From contig NZ_JIAI01000010.1 of the NCBI RefSeq assembly GCF_000620785.1, positions 124,001 to 188,000 of the forward strand: a DNA stretch of 64,000 nucleotides, read 5' to 3'. A model generated the notes under the pieces. The model did no database searches, was not told the DNA's origin, and was given only the letters and a program-made list of their open reading frames with translations. Position numbers and translations under genes: made by a program. The DNA comes from Actinospineispora acaciae DSM 45401. Lineage in GTDB: Bacteria > Actinomycetota > Actinomycetes > Mycobacteriales > Pseudonocardiaceae. Below, one piece after another: positions 1 to 7,903 of the stretch (its first letter is position 1; each line of letters opens with the position of its first letter).

Positions 1-1
1 C

Positions 2-457
2 TCCGTGGACCGCCGTGACGTGGAGGCCCTGCACAAGGGCGAGAAGCTGGCCGCCGAGGCCGCCGCCGCGCACGCCGCCGCCATGAAGGAGGTCAGCGTG
101 CTGGCCGGGGGCGGCGACCTGGACGACTGGATCGCCGTCGCGCTGAACAAGCTGAACCTGGACCAGTCGCTGGCCACCGGGCTCAAGAAGATCATCATGA
201 AGGAGTCCCGGGGCAACCCGAGGGCGATCAACCTCACCGACAGCAACGCGCTGGCCGGCCGCCCGTCCCAGGGCCTCATGCAGGTCATCCCGACTACCTA
301 CCGGCACTACGTGCTGCCCGAGCTGCGCAACCGCCCGATCACCGACCCGGTCGCCAACATCACCGCCGGCGTCCGCTACATGCTGGCCAACTACGGCGTC
401 GGCACCCTGCGCGCCGGCGGCCGCACCTCCTCCAGCGGCGGCTACATCGGCTACTGA
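2..457 (+). CDS. Lytic transglycosylase (SLT-like) domain protein, C-terminal part, truncated by window edge
   Basis: The reading frame is open to the window edge, so the N-terminus is missing; the GTG at 5 is probably internal. The visible 151 codons carry a soluble-lytic-transglycosylase-like fold. The segment IIMKESRGNP holds the likely catalytic Glu (KES), GLMQVIP is the typical downstream glycan-binding motif, and ANITAGVRYML is the helix that closes the domain. Such domains cleave peptidoglycan glycan strands. The Ala-rich segment just before the domain suggests that this is the C-terminal enzymatic end of a larger exported or phage-tail-like protein, but the rest is not visible. A strong terminator follows at once. 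The domain call is firm; the biological role is open. Confidence 0.75.
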   Translation, partial: SVDRRDVEALHKGEKLAAEAAAAHAAAMKEVSVLAGGGDLDDWIAVALNKLNLDQSLATGLKKIIMKESRGNPRAINLTDSNALAGRPSQGLMQVIPTTYRHYVLPELRNRPITDPVANITAGVRYMLANYGVGTLRAGGRTSSSGGYIGY

Positions 458-480
458 CGGCCGCCACCAGGATCCTCCCG

Positions 481-509
481 CCGCCCCGGACCGAAACGGT
501 CCGGGGCGG
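481..509 (+). terminator. Hairpin terminator after the SLT gene
   Basis: Perfect 13-bp stem (ccgccccggaccg / cggtccggggcgg) around an aaa loop, 23 nt after the stop codon. There is no long T-tract after it, as is usual in high-GC actinobacteria. Confidence 0.85.
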
Positions 510-644
510 TTCGCTGTCCGGCGCCTGCTGTTCACTTCCAACCCGTCCGTCGGCCAATCGTTTGACGCCCAACTTTTGACGTTCCTGCCTTTCCGCCGGA
601 GACTGGTGGCCTGCTGCTGTCCACAGGTCGGAAGGAGCTCCGCG

Positions 645-1793
645 GTGCGGCGGGATCTCTACGAGGCGGACCACGAGGCATTCGGCGCCGCGGTACGGGC
701 GTTTCTGGACCGCGAGGTGGTCGGACACCTCGACGAGTGGGACGCGGCCGGGATCGTGCCGCGCGAGCTGTTCACCACGGCGGGCAAGGCGGGCTTCCTC
801 GGCATGGCCATCCCCGAGGAGTACGGCGGCGGCGGGGTGGACGACTTCCGGTTCAACGCCGTGCTCGGCGAGGAGCTGGTCCGAGCCGGCGCGGGCGCGG
901 CCGGTCTGGGCGTCACCCTGCACAACGACATAGCGCTGCCGTACTTCCTGCGCTACGCCACCGAGGAGCAGAGCCGGCGCTGGCTGCCCGGCATCGCCGG
1001 CGGCGAGCTGGTCACCGCGATCGCGATGACCGAGCCCGGCATCGGCTCCGACCTGGCCTCGATGTCCACCACCGCGGTGCGGGACGGCGAGCACTACGTC
1101 GTCAACGGCGCCAAGACGTTCATCACCAACGGCATCAACGCCGACCTGGTGATCACCGCCGTGAAGACCGACCCGTCCCAGCGGCACGCCGGGATGAGCC
1201 TGCTGGTGCTGGAGCGCGGCATGCCCGGTTTCGAGCGCGGGCGCAACCTGGACAAGCTCGGCCAGCACGCGCAGGACACCGCCGAGCTGTCGTTCGCCGA
1301 CGTGCGGGTGCCGGTGGCCAACCTGCTCGGCGAGGAGGGCCAGGGCTTCCGCCAACTGGTGGCGAACCTGCCCCAGGAGCGGCTGTCCATCGCGCTGTCC
1401 GCGGTGGCGTCGGCGGCCGTCGGGCTGGAGCAGACGCTGGAGTACGTGAAGGCCCGGCGCGCGTTCGGGCAGCCGATCGGCTCGTTCCAGAACAGCAGGT
1501 TCGTGCTCGCCGAGATCGCCACCGAGGTGGACATCGCGCAGGCCTACGTGGACCGCTGCATCCGCGCGCTGAACACCGGCGAGCTGTCCGCGGAGGACGC
1601 GGCCAAGGCGAAGTGGTGGTGCACCGAGCTGCAGGGCCGGGCGCTGGACAGGTGCCTGCAGCTGCACGGCGGGTACGGGTACATGACCGAGTACCCGATC
1701 GCGCGCGCCTACGCCGACGCCCGCGTGACCAGGATCTACGGTGGCACCACGGAGATCATGAAGGAGCTGGTCGGCCGCTCGCTGGGGCTGTAG
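645..1793 (+). CDS. Acyl-CoA dehydrogenase
   Basis: FAD-dependent alpha,beta-dehydrogenation of an acyl-CoA, a beta-oxidation or branched-chain catabolic step. The 382-aa product matches the usual family length of about 380. It shows the FAD/substrate motif AIAMTEPGIGSDL near residue 125, the second signature QLHGGYGYMTEYPI near 335, and GGTTEIMKE near the C-terminus, where the catalytic Glu of many family members lies. The GTG at 645 is preferred over the upstream ATG at 576 because gaaggag lies 8 nt upstream of it and because family homology begins there. It has no tight operon partner; the SDR and the ferredoxin system downstream are separate. The exact acyl substrate cannot be read from the sequence. 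A second acyl-CoA dehydrogenase lies at 39989. Confidence 0.93.
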   Translation: MRRDLYEADHEAFGAAVRAFLDREVVGHLDEWDAAGIVPRELFTTAGKAGFLGMAIPEEYGGGGVDDFRFNAVLGEELVRAGAGAAGLGVTLHNDIALPYFLRYATEEQSRRWLPGIAGGELVTAIAMTEPGIGSDLASMSTTAVRDGEHYVVNGAKTFITNGINADLVITAVKTDPSQRHAGMSLLVLERGMPGFERGRNLDKLGQHAQDTAELSFADVRVPVANLLGEEGQGFRQLVANLPQERLSIALSAVASAAVGLEQTLEYVKARRAFGQPIGSFQNSRFVLAEIATEVDIAQAYVDRCIRALNTGELSAEDAAKAKWWCTELQGRALDRCLQLHGGYGYMTEYPIARAYADARVTRIYGGTTEIMKELVGRSLGL

Positions 1794-1913
1794 GGCCGGG
1801 TTCGCGGCGACGGCGACCACCCGCACGAGCCGGCACCGTTTCCATGGTCATCAGGCCGTTACGGTTGTTTGGCGCGTGTTATAGCAACCGTGAGTGCCTG
1901 ATGATGTTGATTC

Positions 1914-1940
1914 GGACTAGACCGACGGTCGGTCTAGTCC
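1914..1940. promoter_or_regulatory. TetR-type palindromic operator
   Basis: Inverted repeat with 13-nt arms (ggactagaccgac / gtcggtctagtcc) around a single central g. The inner 15-mer gaccgacggtcggtc is of the kind bound by TetR-family repressors. It lies in the space between the acyl-CoA dehydrogenase and the end of the ferredoxin reductase gene, with no annotated start near it, so the controlled transcript is unclear. The same 15-mer recurs on the other strand at 7916-7930. Confidence 0.55.
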
Positions 1941-2030
1941 CGTTCGGCGGCGCGGGGAGGCACGGACGCCGGCGGAAGGTACGGACCGGGACGGGGTACG
2001 GACGCAAGCCCGATCAGGACACGCCGCCGG

Positions 2031-3257
2031 TCAGGTCACGCCGGCGAACTCCAGGGCCTCGGGCCAGGTCGCGGACTTCATGATCATGCGGCGGTACTTC
2101 ATGATCTGCGCGGGGCGGTCGATGCTGATGCAGCCGGTGAGGCGGTCGCCCCGGCGGTAGAGCGCCAGGAACTTGTCCTCGCCGAGCTCCTCGCTGACCA
2201 CCCGGATCTCGTCGGCGGCCGGGATGCCGACGAACTGGATCCTGCTGTCGTACCAGTCGGACCAGAAGTACGGCACCGACGCCGACGGTTTCGCCTCGGC
2301 GGGGTCCAGCGCGTTGCGGGCGGCGAGCATGCCCTGCTCGGAGGCGTTCGTCCAGTGTTCGAGCCGCATCAGCAGGCCGTCGAAGAGCGGGTGCGGGAAG
2401 TGCGCGACGTCGCCGGCGGCGTACACCCCGGGCAGGCCGGTGGCCAGCGTCTGGTCGCAGATGATGCCGCCGTCGCGCTCGTGCAGCCGCAGGCCGGAGC
2501 CGGCCAGCCAGCCGGTGCACGGCGTCACCCCGGTGCCGACCACCACGAGGTCGGCCGGCAGCACGGAGCCGTCGTCCAGCGCCACCCCGGTCACCGTGCC
2601 GCCGGACGAGGACGAGCCGACCAGCCCGGTGACCTTCACCCCGCAGCGCAGCTCGGTGCCGTGCGCGCGGTGCAGCTCGGCGCAGGCCCGGCCCATCTCC
2701 TCCCCCACGGCCCGGACCAGCGGCACCGGCAGCGCCTCCAGCACCGTCACCGGCAGCCCGCGCTTGCGCGCCGAGGACGCCACCTCGGAGCCGATGAACC
2801 CGGCGCCCACCACGACCGTGCGCGCCCCGGCGTCCAGCGCGGCGCGGATGGCCACCGCGTCGTCCAGGGTGCGCAGGGTGTGCACGCCGGCCAGCTCGGA
2901 GGCGCCGGGCAGGGTGCGCGGCGCGGCGCCGGTGGCGATCACCAGCGCGTCGTACTCCAGCGCGCCCTCGTCCAGCTCGACGACCTTGCGCGCGGCATCC
3001 AGGCCGGTCGCCCAGGTGCCAAGGCGCAGGTCCAGCTCGAGCTCGTCGCGCAGCTGGTCCTCGGTGCGGTAGGTCGGGTCCTCCGGGCCGTCGTCCCCGG
3101 CGACCAGGTAGTCCTTGGACAGCGGCGGCCGGTCGTAGGGCAGGTGCTCCTCGCCGCCGACCAGCGTGAGCGGACCGGAGTGCCCGGCCCGGCGCGCGGC
3201 CTGCGCGGCCCGCAGCCCCGCCAGCGACGCGCCGACGATGACCAGACGGCCGGTCAC
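2031..3257 (-). CDS. FAD-dependent NAD(P)H:ferredoxin reductase
   Basis: Putidaredoxin/rhodocoxin-reductase-like flavoprotein of 408 aa that would pass electrons from NAD(P)H to the ferredoxin encoded just upstream. The FAD Rossmann motif is at the N-terminus (LVIVGASLAGLRAA), the NAD(P) motif TVVVGAGFIGSEVA is near residue 146, and the FAD-ribityl motif GVYAAGDVAHF is near residue 280. A C-terminal reductase domain completes the usual three-domain layout. It starts 4 nt after the ferredoxin stop, so the two genes form one operon. Such pairs normally feed cytochrome P450s or Rieske oxygenases, and none is present in this window, so the terminal oxygenase must be elsewhere. Confidence 0.92.
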   Translation of the reverse strand: MTGRLVIVGASLAGLRAAQAARRAGHSGPLTLVGGEEHLPYDRPPLSKDYLVAGDDGPEDPTYRTEDQLRDELELDLRLGTWATGLDAARKVVELDEGALEYDALVIATGAAPRTLPGASELAGVHTLRTLDDAVAIRAALDAGARTVVVGAGFIGSEVASSARKRGLPVTVLEALPVPLVRAVGEEMGRACAELHRAHGTELRCGVKVTGLVGSSSSGGTVTGVALDDGSVLPADLVVVGTGVTPCTGWLAGSGLRLHERDGGIICDQTLATGLPGVYAAGDVAHFPHPLFDGLLMRLEHWTNASEQGMLAARNALDPAEAKPSASVPYFWSDWYDSRIQFVGIPAADEIRVVSEELGEDKFLALYRRGDRLTGCISIDRPAQIMKYRRMIMKSATWPEALEFAGVT

Positions 3258-3261
3258 GGCG

Positions 3262-3456
3262 TCAGTCCTCGACGATCGAGAGCGCCTCGGTCGGGCAGCC
3301 CTCGACGGCGGCCTCCACGTCCTGGCGGCACCCGGCGTCGGGGGTCTCGTTCAGGACCAGAAGCGTGCCGTCGTCCTGCACCTCGAACAGGTCGGGCGCC
3401 TCCGCCTCACACATGCCCAGACCGGTGCACCGGTTCCGGTCGACCACGATGCGCAT
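3262..3456 (-). CDS. 3Fe-4S-type ferredoxin (P450 partner type)
   Basis: Small electron carrier of 64 aa. The cluster motif reads CTGLGMC followed later by GCP. The second Cys of a 4Fe-4S CxxCxxC motif is replaced by Gly, which is typical of the actinobacterial ferredoxins that serve cytochrome P450s. An acidic C-terminus (EALSIVED) is also typical. The internal ATG at 3456 is chosen because gaaggag lies 8 nt upstream; a longer reading from 3477 would run through that ribosome binding site. It forms an operon with the reductase downstream. An extra Cys in DAGCRQD is not a conserved ligand. Confidence 0.9.
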   Translation of the reverse strand: MRIVVDRNRCTGLGMCEAEAPDLFEVQDDGTLLVLNETPDAGCRQDVEAAVEGCPTEALSIVED

Positions 3457-3576
3457 GGGGTGTGCTCCTTCGCTCATCCACCGTCAACCCGAAGCGTATG
3501 CGGAACCAAACGCGGCCCGCTTCCCGAGTGACAACACGGATCGCGCGCCAAGTCGGTTCGGGATACGGTCGCCGGC

Positions 3577-4338
3577 GTGGACATCAAGGACAGCGTCGCA
3601 CTGATCACCGGCGGCGCCTCGGGGTTGGGCCTGGCCACCGCGCGCCGGCTGCTGGACGCGGGCGCCCGCGTGCTGCTGGTGGACCTGCCGGGCTCGGCGG
3701 GCGCGGAGGTCGCCGAAGGGCTCGGCGAGAGCGCGCGGTTCGCCCCGGCGGACGTCACGGACACCGAGGCGGTGACGTCCGCACTGGACGCCGCCGCCGA
3801 GCTGGGCGAGCTGCGCACGGTGGTCAACTGCGCCGGGATCGGCCCGCCCGGGCGGGTGGTCGGACGCAAGGGCCCGCTCCCGCTGGAGACGTTCACCCAG
3901 GTCATCCAGGTGAACCTGATCGGGACGTTCAACGTGATCCGGCTGGCCGCCGAGCGCATGCAGGCCCTGGAGCCACGCGAGGGCGAGCGCGGCGTGCTGG
4001 TCTGCACCGCGTCGGTGGCCGCGTTCGACGGCCAGGTCGGCCAGGCGGCGTACTCCGCGTCCAAGGGCGGCATCGTGGGCATGACGCTGCCGATCGCGCG
4101 CGACCTCGCCGACCGGCAGATCCGGATCGTGACCATCGCGCCCGGCCTGTTCGACACGCCGCTGCTGGCCAGCCTGCCCGACGACGCCCGCGCCTCGCTC
4201 GGCGCCCAGGTGCCGCACCCGCGCCGGCTGGGCGACCCGGCCGAGTACGGCGCGCTGGTCGAGCACATCGTGGCCAACCCCATGCTGAACGGTGAGGTCA
4301 TCCGCCTGGACGGCGCGATCCGGATGGCGCCTCGGTAA
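3577..4338 (+). CDS. Short-chain dehydrogenase, 3-hydroxyacyl-CoA dehydrogenase type II-like
   Basis: Classical SDR of 253 aa, probably using NAD(H). It has the cofactor motif TGGASGLG, the NCAGIG motif, and an active-site triad of Ser in TASVAAF and Tyr/Lys in YSASK. The start ITGGASGLGLATARRLL and the segment GLFDTPLLASLP resemble the HSD17B10/3-hydroxyacyl-CoA dehydrogenase type II group, which would fit fatty-acid or isoleucine breakdown alongside the nearby acyl-CoA dehydrogenase. The start is GTG. It is transcribed alone and converges on the ABC ATPase gene. Confidence 0.88.
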   Translation: MDIKDSVALITGGASGLGLATARRLLDAGARVLLVDLPGSAGAEVAEGLGESARFAPADVTDTEAVTSALDAAAELGELRTVVNCAGIGPPGRVVGRKGPLPLETFTQVIQVNLIGTFNVIRLAAERMQALEPREGERGVLVCTASVAAFDGQVGQAAYSASKGGIVGMTLPIARDLADRQIRIVTIAPGLFDTPLLASLPDDARASLGAQVPHPRRLGDPAEYGALVEHIVANPMLNGEVIRLDGAIRMAPR

Positions 4339-4346
4339 GCGCGCGG

Positions 4347-5360
4347 TCAGAACAGCACGAACGAGCCGCTGGTGTAGACCTTGAGCGCGAGCACCGCGGC
4401 GATGACCAGGAGCACGACCAGGACCGCCACCCACACCTGGCGCAGGTTCATCGGGCGGTCGGCGGGACGGGCCGGCGGGTGTTGCAGGCTTTCCGGGCCG
4501 GCGCCCGGCGGGCGGTGGCGGCGCTGGAGGGCGGCCGCCTCGGCGTCCTCCAGCCGGGGCGGGCCGACGAACTCGGAGAACTCGAAGCGGCGGTCGAAGT
4601 CCTCGGTGGTCTCCACGCCGGCGAGGATCTCCTCGGGCGGGCCGGCGGCCACGATCCGGCCGTTGACCAGGATCGCCAGGTGGTCGGCCAGGGTGCGGGC
4701 CAGCTCCAGGGTGTGCGTGGTGATCAGCAGGGTGCAGCCGGTGCGCTCGCGCAGGCTGCGCACGGCCGCGAGCATGGCCGGCTGGTGCTCGCTGTCCAGG
4801 CCGATGTCGATCTCGTCGAGGATGGTCAGCGGGGCGTCCGCGACCAGCGCGCGGGCCAGCGCGAGGCGCTTGGCGGCGTGCGAGGGCAGCTGCTCGGGCA
4901 GCCGGTCCGCCTGGTCGGCCAGGTGCACCTCGCGCAGCCGGGCCATGGCGCGTTCGCGGCGCTGCGACTCGGGGACGCCGAGCGCGTGCAGCGTGTAGGT
5001 CAGGTTCTCCAGCGCGGTCATGGAGGCGAACACCGAGGTGGTGTAGAGGGTGTGGCCGCCGAGCATGGCGCCCTGGCGGCGGTGGATGCGCTGCCACTCC
5101 TCGGGCGAGGCGTCCCAGACGTCACGGCCGTCGATCCGCACGGTGCCGGCGTCCGGCTCCAGCAGCCCGAGCACGTGCTTGATCATCGTCGTCTTGCCGA
5201 CGCCGGACGGACCCATCAGGACCGTGACCTTGCCGGCCGGAACGTGTAGCCGCAGCCGGTGCAGGACGGCGCTGCCGCCGAGGATCGTGGTGATGTCGTC
5301 CAGCTCGACCTCGGGCGGCTCGCCGGTGTCGAGGGCGGGGGTGGAACGGCGTGGACGCAT
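4347..5360 (-). CDS. ABC-transporter-type ATPase with C-terminal transmembrane anchor
   Basis: ATP-binding-cassette protein of 337 aa. The nucleotide-binding domain (about residues 15-250) has Walker A GPSGVGKT, Walker B LTILDE and the switch His in LITTHT, and resembles MlaF/Mce-type ATPases. Two things are odd. The ABC signature, normally LSGGQ, reads LPSHAAKRLALARAL. After a Pro-rich linker the last 30 residues form a hydrophobic segment (VWVAVLVVLLVIAAVLALKV), so the ATPase would be tethered to the membrane by its own tail. No permease or substrate-binding gene lies beside it. The partner is unknown; lipid or Mce-type transport is only one possibility. Confidence 0.8.
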   Translation of the reverse strand: MRPRRSTPALDTGEPPEVELDDITTILGGSAVLHRLRLHVPAGKVTVLMGPSGVGKTTMIKHVLGLLEPDAGTVRIDGRDVWDASPEEWQRIHRRQGAMLGGHTLYTTSVFASMTALENLTYTLHALGVPESQRRERAMARLREVHLADQADRLPEQLPSHAAKRLALARALVADAPLTILDEIDIGLDSEHQPAMLAAVRSLRERTGCTLLITTHTLELARTLADHLAILVNGRIVAAGPPEEILAGVETTEDFDRRFEFSEFVGPPRLEDAEAAALQRRHRPPGAGPESLQHPPARPADRPMNLRQVWVAVLVVLLVIAAVLALKVYTSGSFVLF

Positions 5361-5490
5361 GCCTACTCCCCGATGAGTCGGGCGTCGACGTTAACGCCAC
5401 TCCGCCGGTGCGGTGTACGCCATCCGCCGTTCGGGTGAGGCCGTAGCGTGGGGTCGAACCCGCGAACGCCGAGAAGAGGGAGCCGTCCGA

Positions 5491-6057
5491 ATGGAGCTGT
5501 TGGACGCGCATGGTGCGGCGCTGGCCGACTTCGACAGGCTGGTACGGGCGGTGCCTGGAGATCGGTGGGACGCCCCGACGCCGTGTGACGAGTGGTCGGT
5601 CCGGGACCTGGTCGGGCATCTGGTCGGCGAGCAGCTCTGGGTGCCGTCGCTGCTGGCCGGGCGGACCATCGCGGAGGTCGGCGACCGGTTCGACGGCGAT
5701 CAGCTGGGCGACGACCCGGCGGCGGCCTGGCGCTCGGCGGCCGACGCGGCGCGGCGGGCCTGGCTGGAGCCCGGGGTGGTGGCGCGGACGGTGCATCTGA
5801 GCTACGGCACCGACAGCGCCACGAACTACGGCTGGCAGATGACGCTCGACCTGGCCGTGCACGGCTGGGACCTGGCGACCGGGATCGGCGTCGGCCACCG
5901 CATCCCCGACGAGCTGGCCGGCGACCTGCTGCGCGTCTTCGGCGACGTCATCCCCCGGTGGCAGGGCCTCGGGCTGTTCGCCGAGCCGGTCGCGGTGCCG
6001 GCGGACGCCAGCCCACACGCCCGGCTGCTCGGGTTGCTCGGGCGGCGCCCTGACTAG
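5491..6057 (+). CDS. TIGR03086-type DinB/maleylpyruvate isomerase-like protein
   Basis: Protein of 188 aa from the DinB/mycothiol-dependent maleylpyruvate isomerase superfamily, a four-helix metal-binding fold common in actinobacteria. Likely metal ligands are the His residues in LVGHLVGEQ and VHGWDLATG. The N-terminus (FDRLVRAVPGDRWDAPTPCDEW) is characteristic of the family. The ATG at 5491 is preceded by agaggga and is chosen over the upstream ATG at 5413. No substrate can be assigned; many members are thought to use mycothiol. It ends directly against the convergent cupin gene, with the two stop codons adjacent (tagcta). Confidence 0.82.
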   Translation: MELLDAHGAALADFDRLVRAVPGDRWDAPTPCDEWSVRDLVGHLVGEQLWVPSLLAGRTIAEVGDRFDGDQLGDDPAAAWRSAADAARRAWLEPGVVARTVHLSYGTDSATNYGWQMTLDLAVHGWDLATGIGVGHRIPDELAGDLLRVFGDVIPRWQGLGLFAEPVAVPADASPHARLLGLLGRRPD

Positions 6058-6546
6058 CTAGCGGCCGCGGGCGGCCTCCCAGCGCGGGCTGTCCACGAAG
6101 TGGACGTCGTAGCGCTGGTGCACCTCGTGCAGGGTCCGGTCGTCGACCTCGCCGCGCATGATCGCCGGCAGCATCCGGAAGTACTCGAACCTGTCCACGC
6201 CGGGCACCAGGGTCACGAACAGGTCGGCCACCGCGCCCGGCGCCGCCGCGAAGGCGTGCCGCACCCCGGGCGGGATCACCACGTAGCCGCCCTTGTCGAC
6301 GGTGAGCACCTCGTCCTCCAGCAGCAGCTGCATTCGGCCTTCGAGCACGTAGAACGCCTCGGACGAGTCGGCGTGGTAGTGCGGCTTCGCGCCGTCGACG
6401 CCGGTCTCCAGGCGGATCCGGTTCGCGCCGAGCGCCTGTTGCGTGTGGCCGCCGTCGGCGAGCAGCCACAGCGTGGTGTCGTCGCCGTGGACGACCTCGA
6501 CGTCACGTTCCTGGACGGCATGCGCCCGGGTATCGGTGCTGGACAT
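6058..6546 (-). CDS. Cupin-domain protein
   Basis: Single-domain cupin of 162 aa. Cupin motif 1 is seen in KPHYHADSSEAFYVLEG (His/His/Glu metal ligands) and motif 2 in YVVIPPGVRHAF (His). Such proteins bind a divalent metal and act as dioxygenases, isomerases or binding proteins. It is divergent from a MarR regulator at 6636, and the 90-nt gap holds paired operator-like repeats, so it is probably the main target of that regulator. The substrate is unknown; quercetinase-like activity toward aromatic ligands would fit MarR control but is inference. Confidence 0.85.
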   Translation of the reverse strand: MSSTDTRAHAVQERDVEVVHGDDTTLWLLADGGHTQQALGANRIRLETGVDGAKPHYHADSSEAFYVLEGRMQLLLEDEVLTVDKGGYVVIPPGVRHAFAAAPGAVADLFVTLVPGVDRFEYFRMLPAIMRGEVDDRTLHEVHQRYDVHFVDSPRWEAARGR

Positions 6547-6562
6547 TGCGCCCGCCTCCTGT

Positions 6563-6621
6563 GGTTGAAAGCTTCAACTACTTACGACCACGGTAGCGTG
6601 AAGTAGTTGACGGCTTCAACC
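6563..6621. promoter_or_regulatory. Paired MarR operator in cupin/marR intergenic region
   Basis: Two 21-nt sites in inverted orientation: ggttgaaagcttcaactac(tt) at 6563-6583 and, on the other strand, the same word with only three mismatches at 6601-6621. Each site is itself dyadic (TTGAA..TTCAA). They fill the space between the divergent cupin and MarR start codons, so they would cover both promoters. Confidence 0.75.
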
Positions 6622-6635
6622 GATGGGAGTGTGGC

Positions 6636-7091
6636 GTGCCCAACTGGCTCGACAACGGCCAGCAGCGCGACTGGCGGGCGTTCATCGAGGGCTCGATCCG
6701 GCTCATCGAGCTGCTCGACCGGGAGCTGCGCGCCGGCCATTCGCTCACCCTCGCCGAGTACGAGATCCTGGTGCGGCTGTCCGAGGCGCCCGGGCGCCGG
6801 ATGCGGATGGCCGAGCTGGCGGAGGTGTCGTACTACTCGCGCAGCCGGCTGTCCCACTCGGTCGGCCGACTGGAGGCGCGCGAGCTGGTGTGCAGGGACC
6901 GGATCCCGGACGACAAGCGCGGCGTGGTCGCGCGGCTCACCGAGCGGGGGATGCGCGCGCTGCGCCTGGCCGCGCCGGACAACCTGCGGATCGTCCGGGA
7001 GTACTTCGTGGACGTGATCGATCCCGAGGACCTGCGGGCGGTCGGCCGCGCGTTCGGCGCCGTCTCGTCGCGGCTTTCCGTTACGCCGTGA
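6636..7091 (+). CDS. MarR-family transcriptional regulator
   Basis: Winged-helix regulator of 151 aa. The wHTH region reads MRMAELAEVSYYSRSRLSHSVGRLE, followed by the wing RIPDDKRGVVARLTERG. GTG start with a ggga Shine-Dalgarno just upstream. It is divergent from the cupin gene and shares a symmetrical operator region with it, so autorepression plus repression of the cupin gene is the simplest reading. MarR proteins of this kind usually release DNA upon binding a phenolic ligand. Its last codons overlap the end of the convergent deacetylase gene by 11 nt. Confidence 0.9.
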   Translation: MPNWLDNGQQRDWRAFIEGSIRLIELLDRELRAGHSLTLAEYEILVRLSEAPGRRMRMAELAEVSYYSRSRLSHSVGRLEARELVCRDRIPDDKRGVVARLTERGMRALRLAAPDNLRIVREYFVDVIDPEDLRAVGRAFGAVSSRLSVTP

Positions 7092-7896
7092 ACAGCCGGC
7101 CGGCCGTGACCGGCCGCAGGCCGCGTTTGTCCAGGTCGGCGAGGATGTCCGGGATCGCGGCCAGGGTGGCACGGTGGCCGAGGTGCATGCTCACCACGCT
7201 GCCGGCGGTGGCCGTGCGAACCTGGGCGCGCACGGTGGCCGGGGTGGGGTCGGTCCAGTCCAGCGAGTCGACGTCGTAGGAGAGCACCCTCGGGTAGCCG
7301 GCCTCGCCGGCCAGCCTGAGCTGCTCGGCGGTGGCGTGCTGCGCGGCGGACTGCCGGAAGAACGCGCCGGGCCCGCCGGTGAGGGCCGCGATCTTGTCCC
7401 GGCACCTGACGATCTCGTCGCGCTGGGCCGCCGCGCTCAGCCTGGTCATCGTCCGGTGCGACCAGGTGTGGTTGCCCAGCTCGTGCCCGAGGTCGGCGAC
7501 CATCTTCGCGGCGTCCGGGTAGCGCGCCAGCCAGGTGCCCACGGCGAGCACCGTGACCTGCGCGCCGCCCTTGGCGAGCGCCTCGAGGATCTGGCGGTCC
7601 AGGGTGAGGTCGCTGTCGCCGTGGAAGGTCAGCGCCACCTCGGGGCGGCCGGTGGCGGCGCGGACCAGCTCGACGGCCGGGCCGGTGGGGCCGGCCTGTG
7701 GTGCACTCGAACGCGACGGAGGCGACGGGGGCGACGACGGGGGCGGTGCCGCCGGCGGGTCGGGCGGTCGAGGCTCGGCGGGGGCGGCGCAGGCGGCGAG
7801 CCCGAGCAGCGCGCCGGCCGCCGCCCCGCCGCGCAACAACGCACGCCTCGGCAGGCCCGGGGCACGCCGCCGGGCCGCGCCGGCCGGGTCGGTCAT
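7081..7896 (-). CDS. Polysaccharide-deacetylase-like lipoprotein with altered NodB motifs
   Basis: Exported protein of about 271 aa. The N-terminus is RRALLRGGAAAGALLGLAAC, a twin-arginine-like signal that ends in a lipobox (LAAC), then a Pro/Ser-rich linker and a NodB-type domain. The metal motif HTWSH is intact. The first motif, usually TFDD, reads TFHGDSD, and the FRPP motif reads FFRQSA, so this belongs to the divergent TFHG...D subgroup, whose activity is less certain than that of true chitooligosaccharide or peptidoglycan deacetylases. The ATG at 7896 is chosen because the signal peptide starts there and a TetR-like operator sits just upstream. It lies 7 nt after the MarR gene above it. 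Confidence 0.82.
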   Translation of the reverse strand: MTDPAGAARRRAPGLPRRALLRGGAAAGALLGLAACAAPAEPRPPDPPAAPPPSSPPSPPSRSSAPQAGPTGPAVELVRAATGRPEVALTFHGDSDLTLDRQILEALAKGGAQVTVLAVGTWLARYPDAAKMVADLGHELGNHTWSHRTMTRLSAAAQRDEIVRCRDKIAALTGGPGAFFRQSAAQHATAEQLRLAGEAGYPRVLSYDVDSLDWTDPTPATVRAQVRTATAGSVVSMHLGHRATLAAIPDILADLDKRGLRPVTAGRLFTA

Positions 7897-7903
7897 GCCG
7901 CCA

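Noticed and set aside
360..1826. 488-aa open frame on the minus strand opposite the acyl-CoA dehydrogenase
   Set aside because: Low-complexity Arg/Ala/His-rich product typical of antisense frames in high-GC DNA; the plus-strand enzyme is clearly real.
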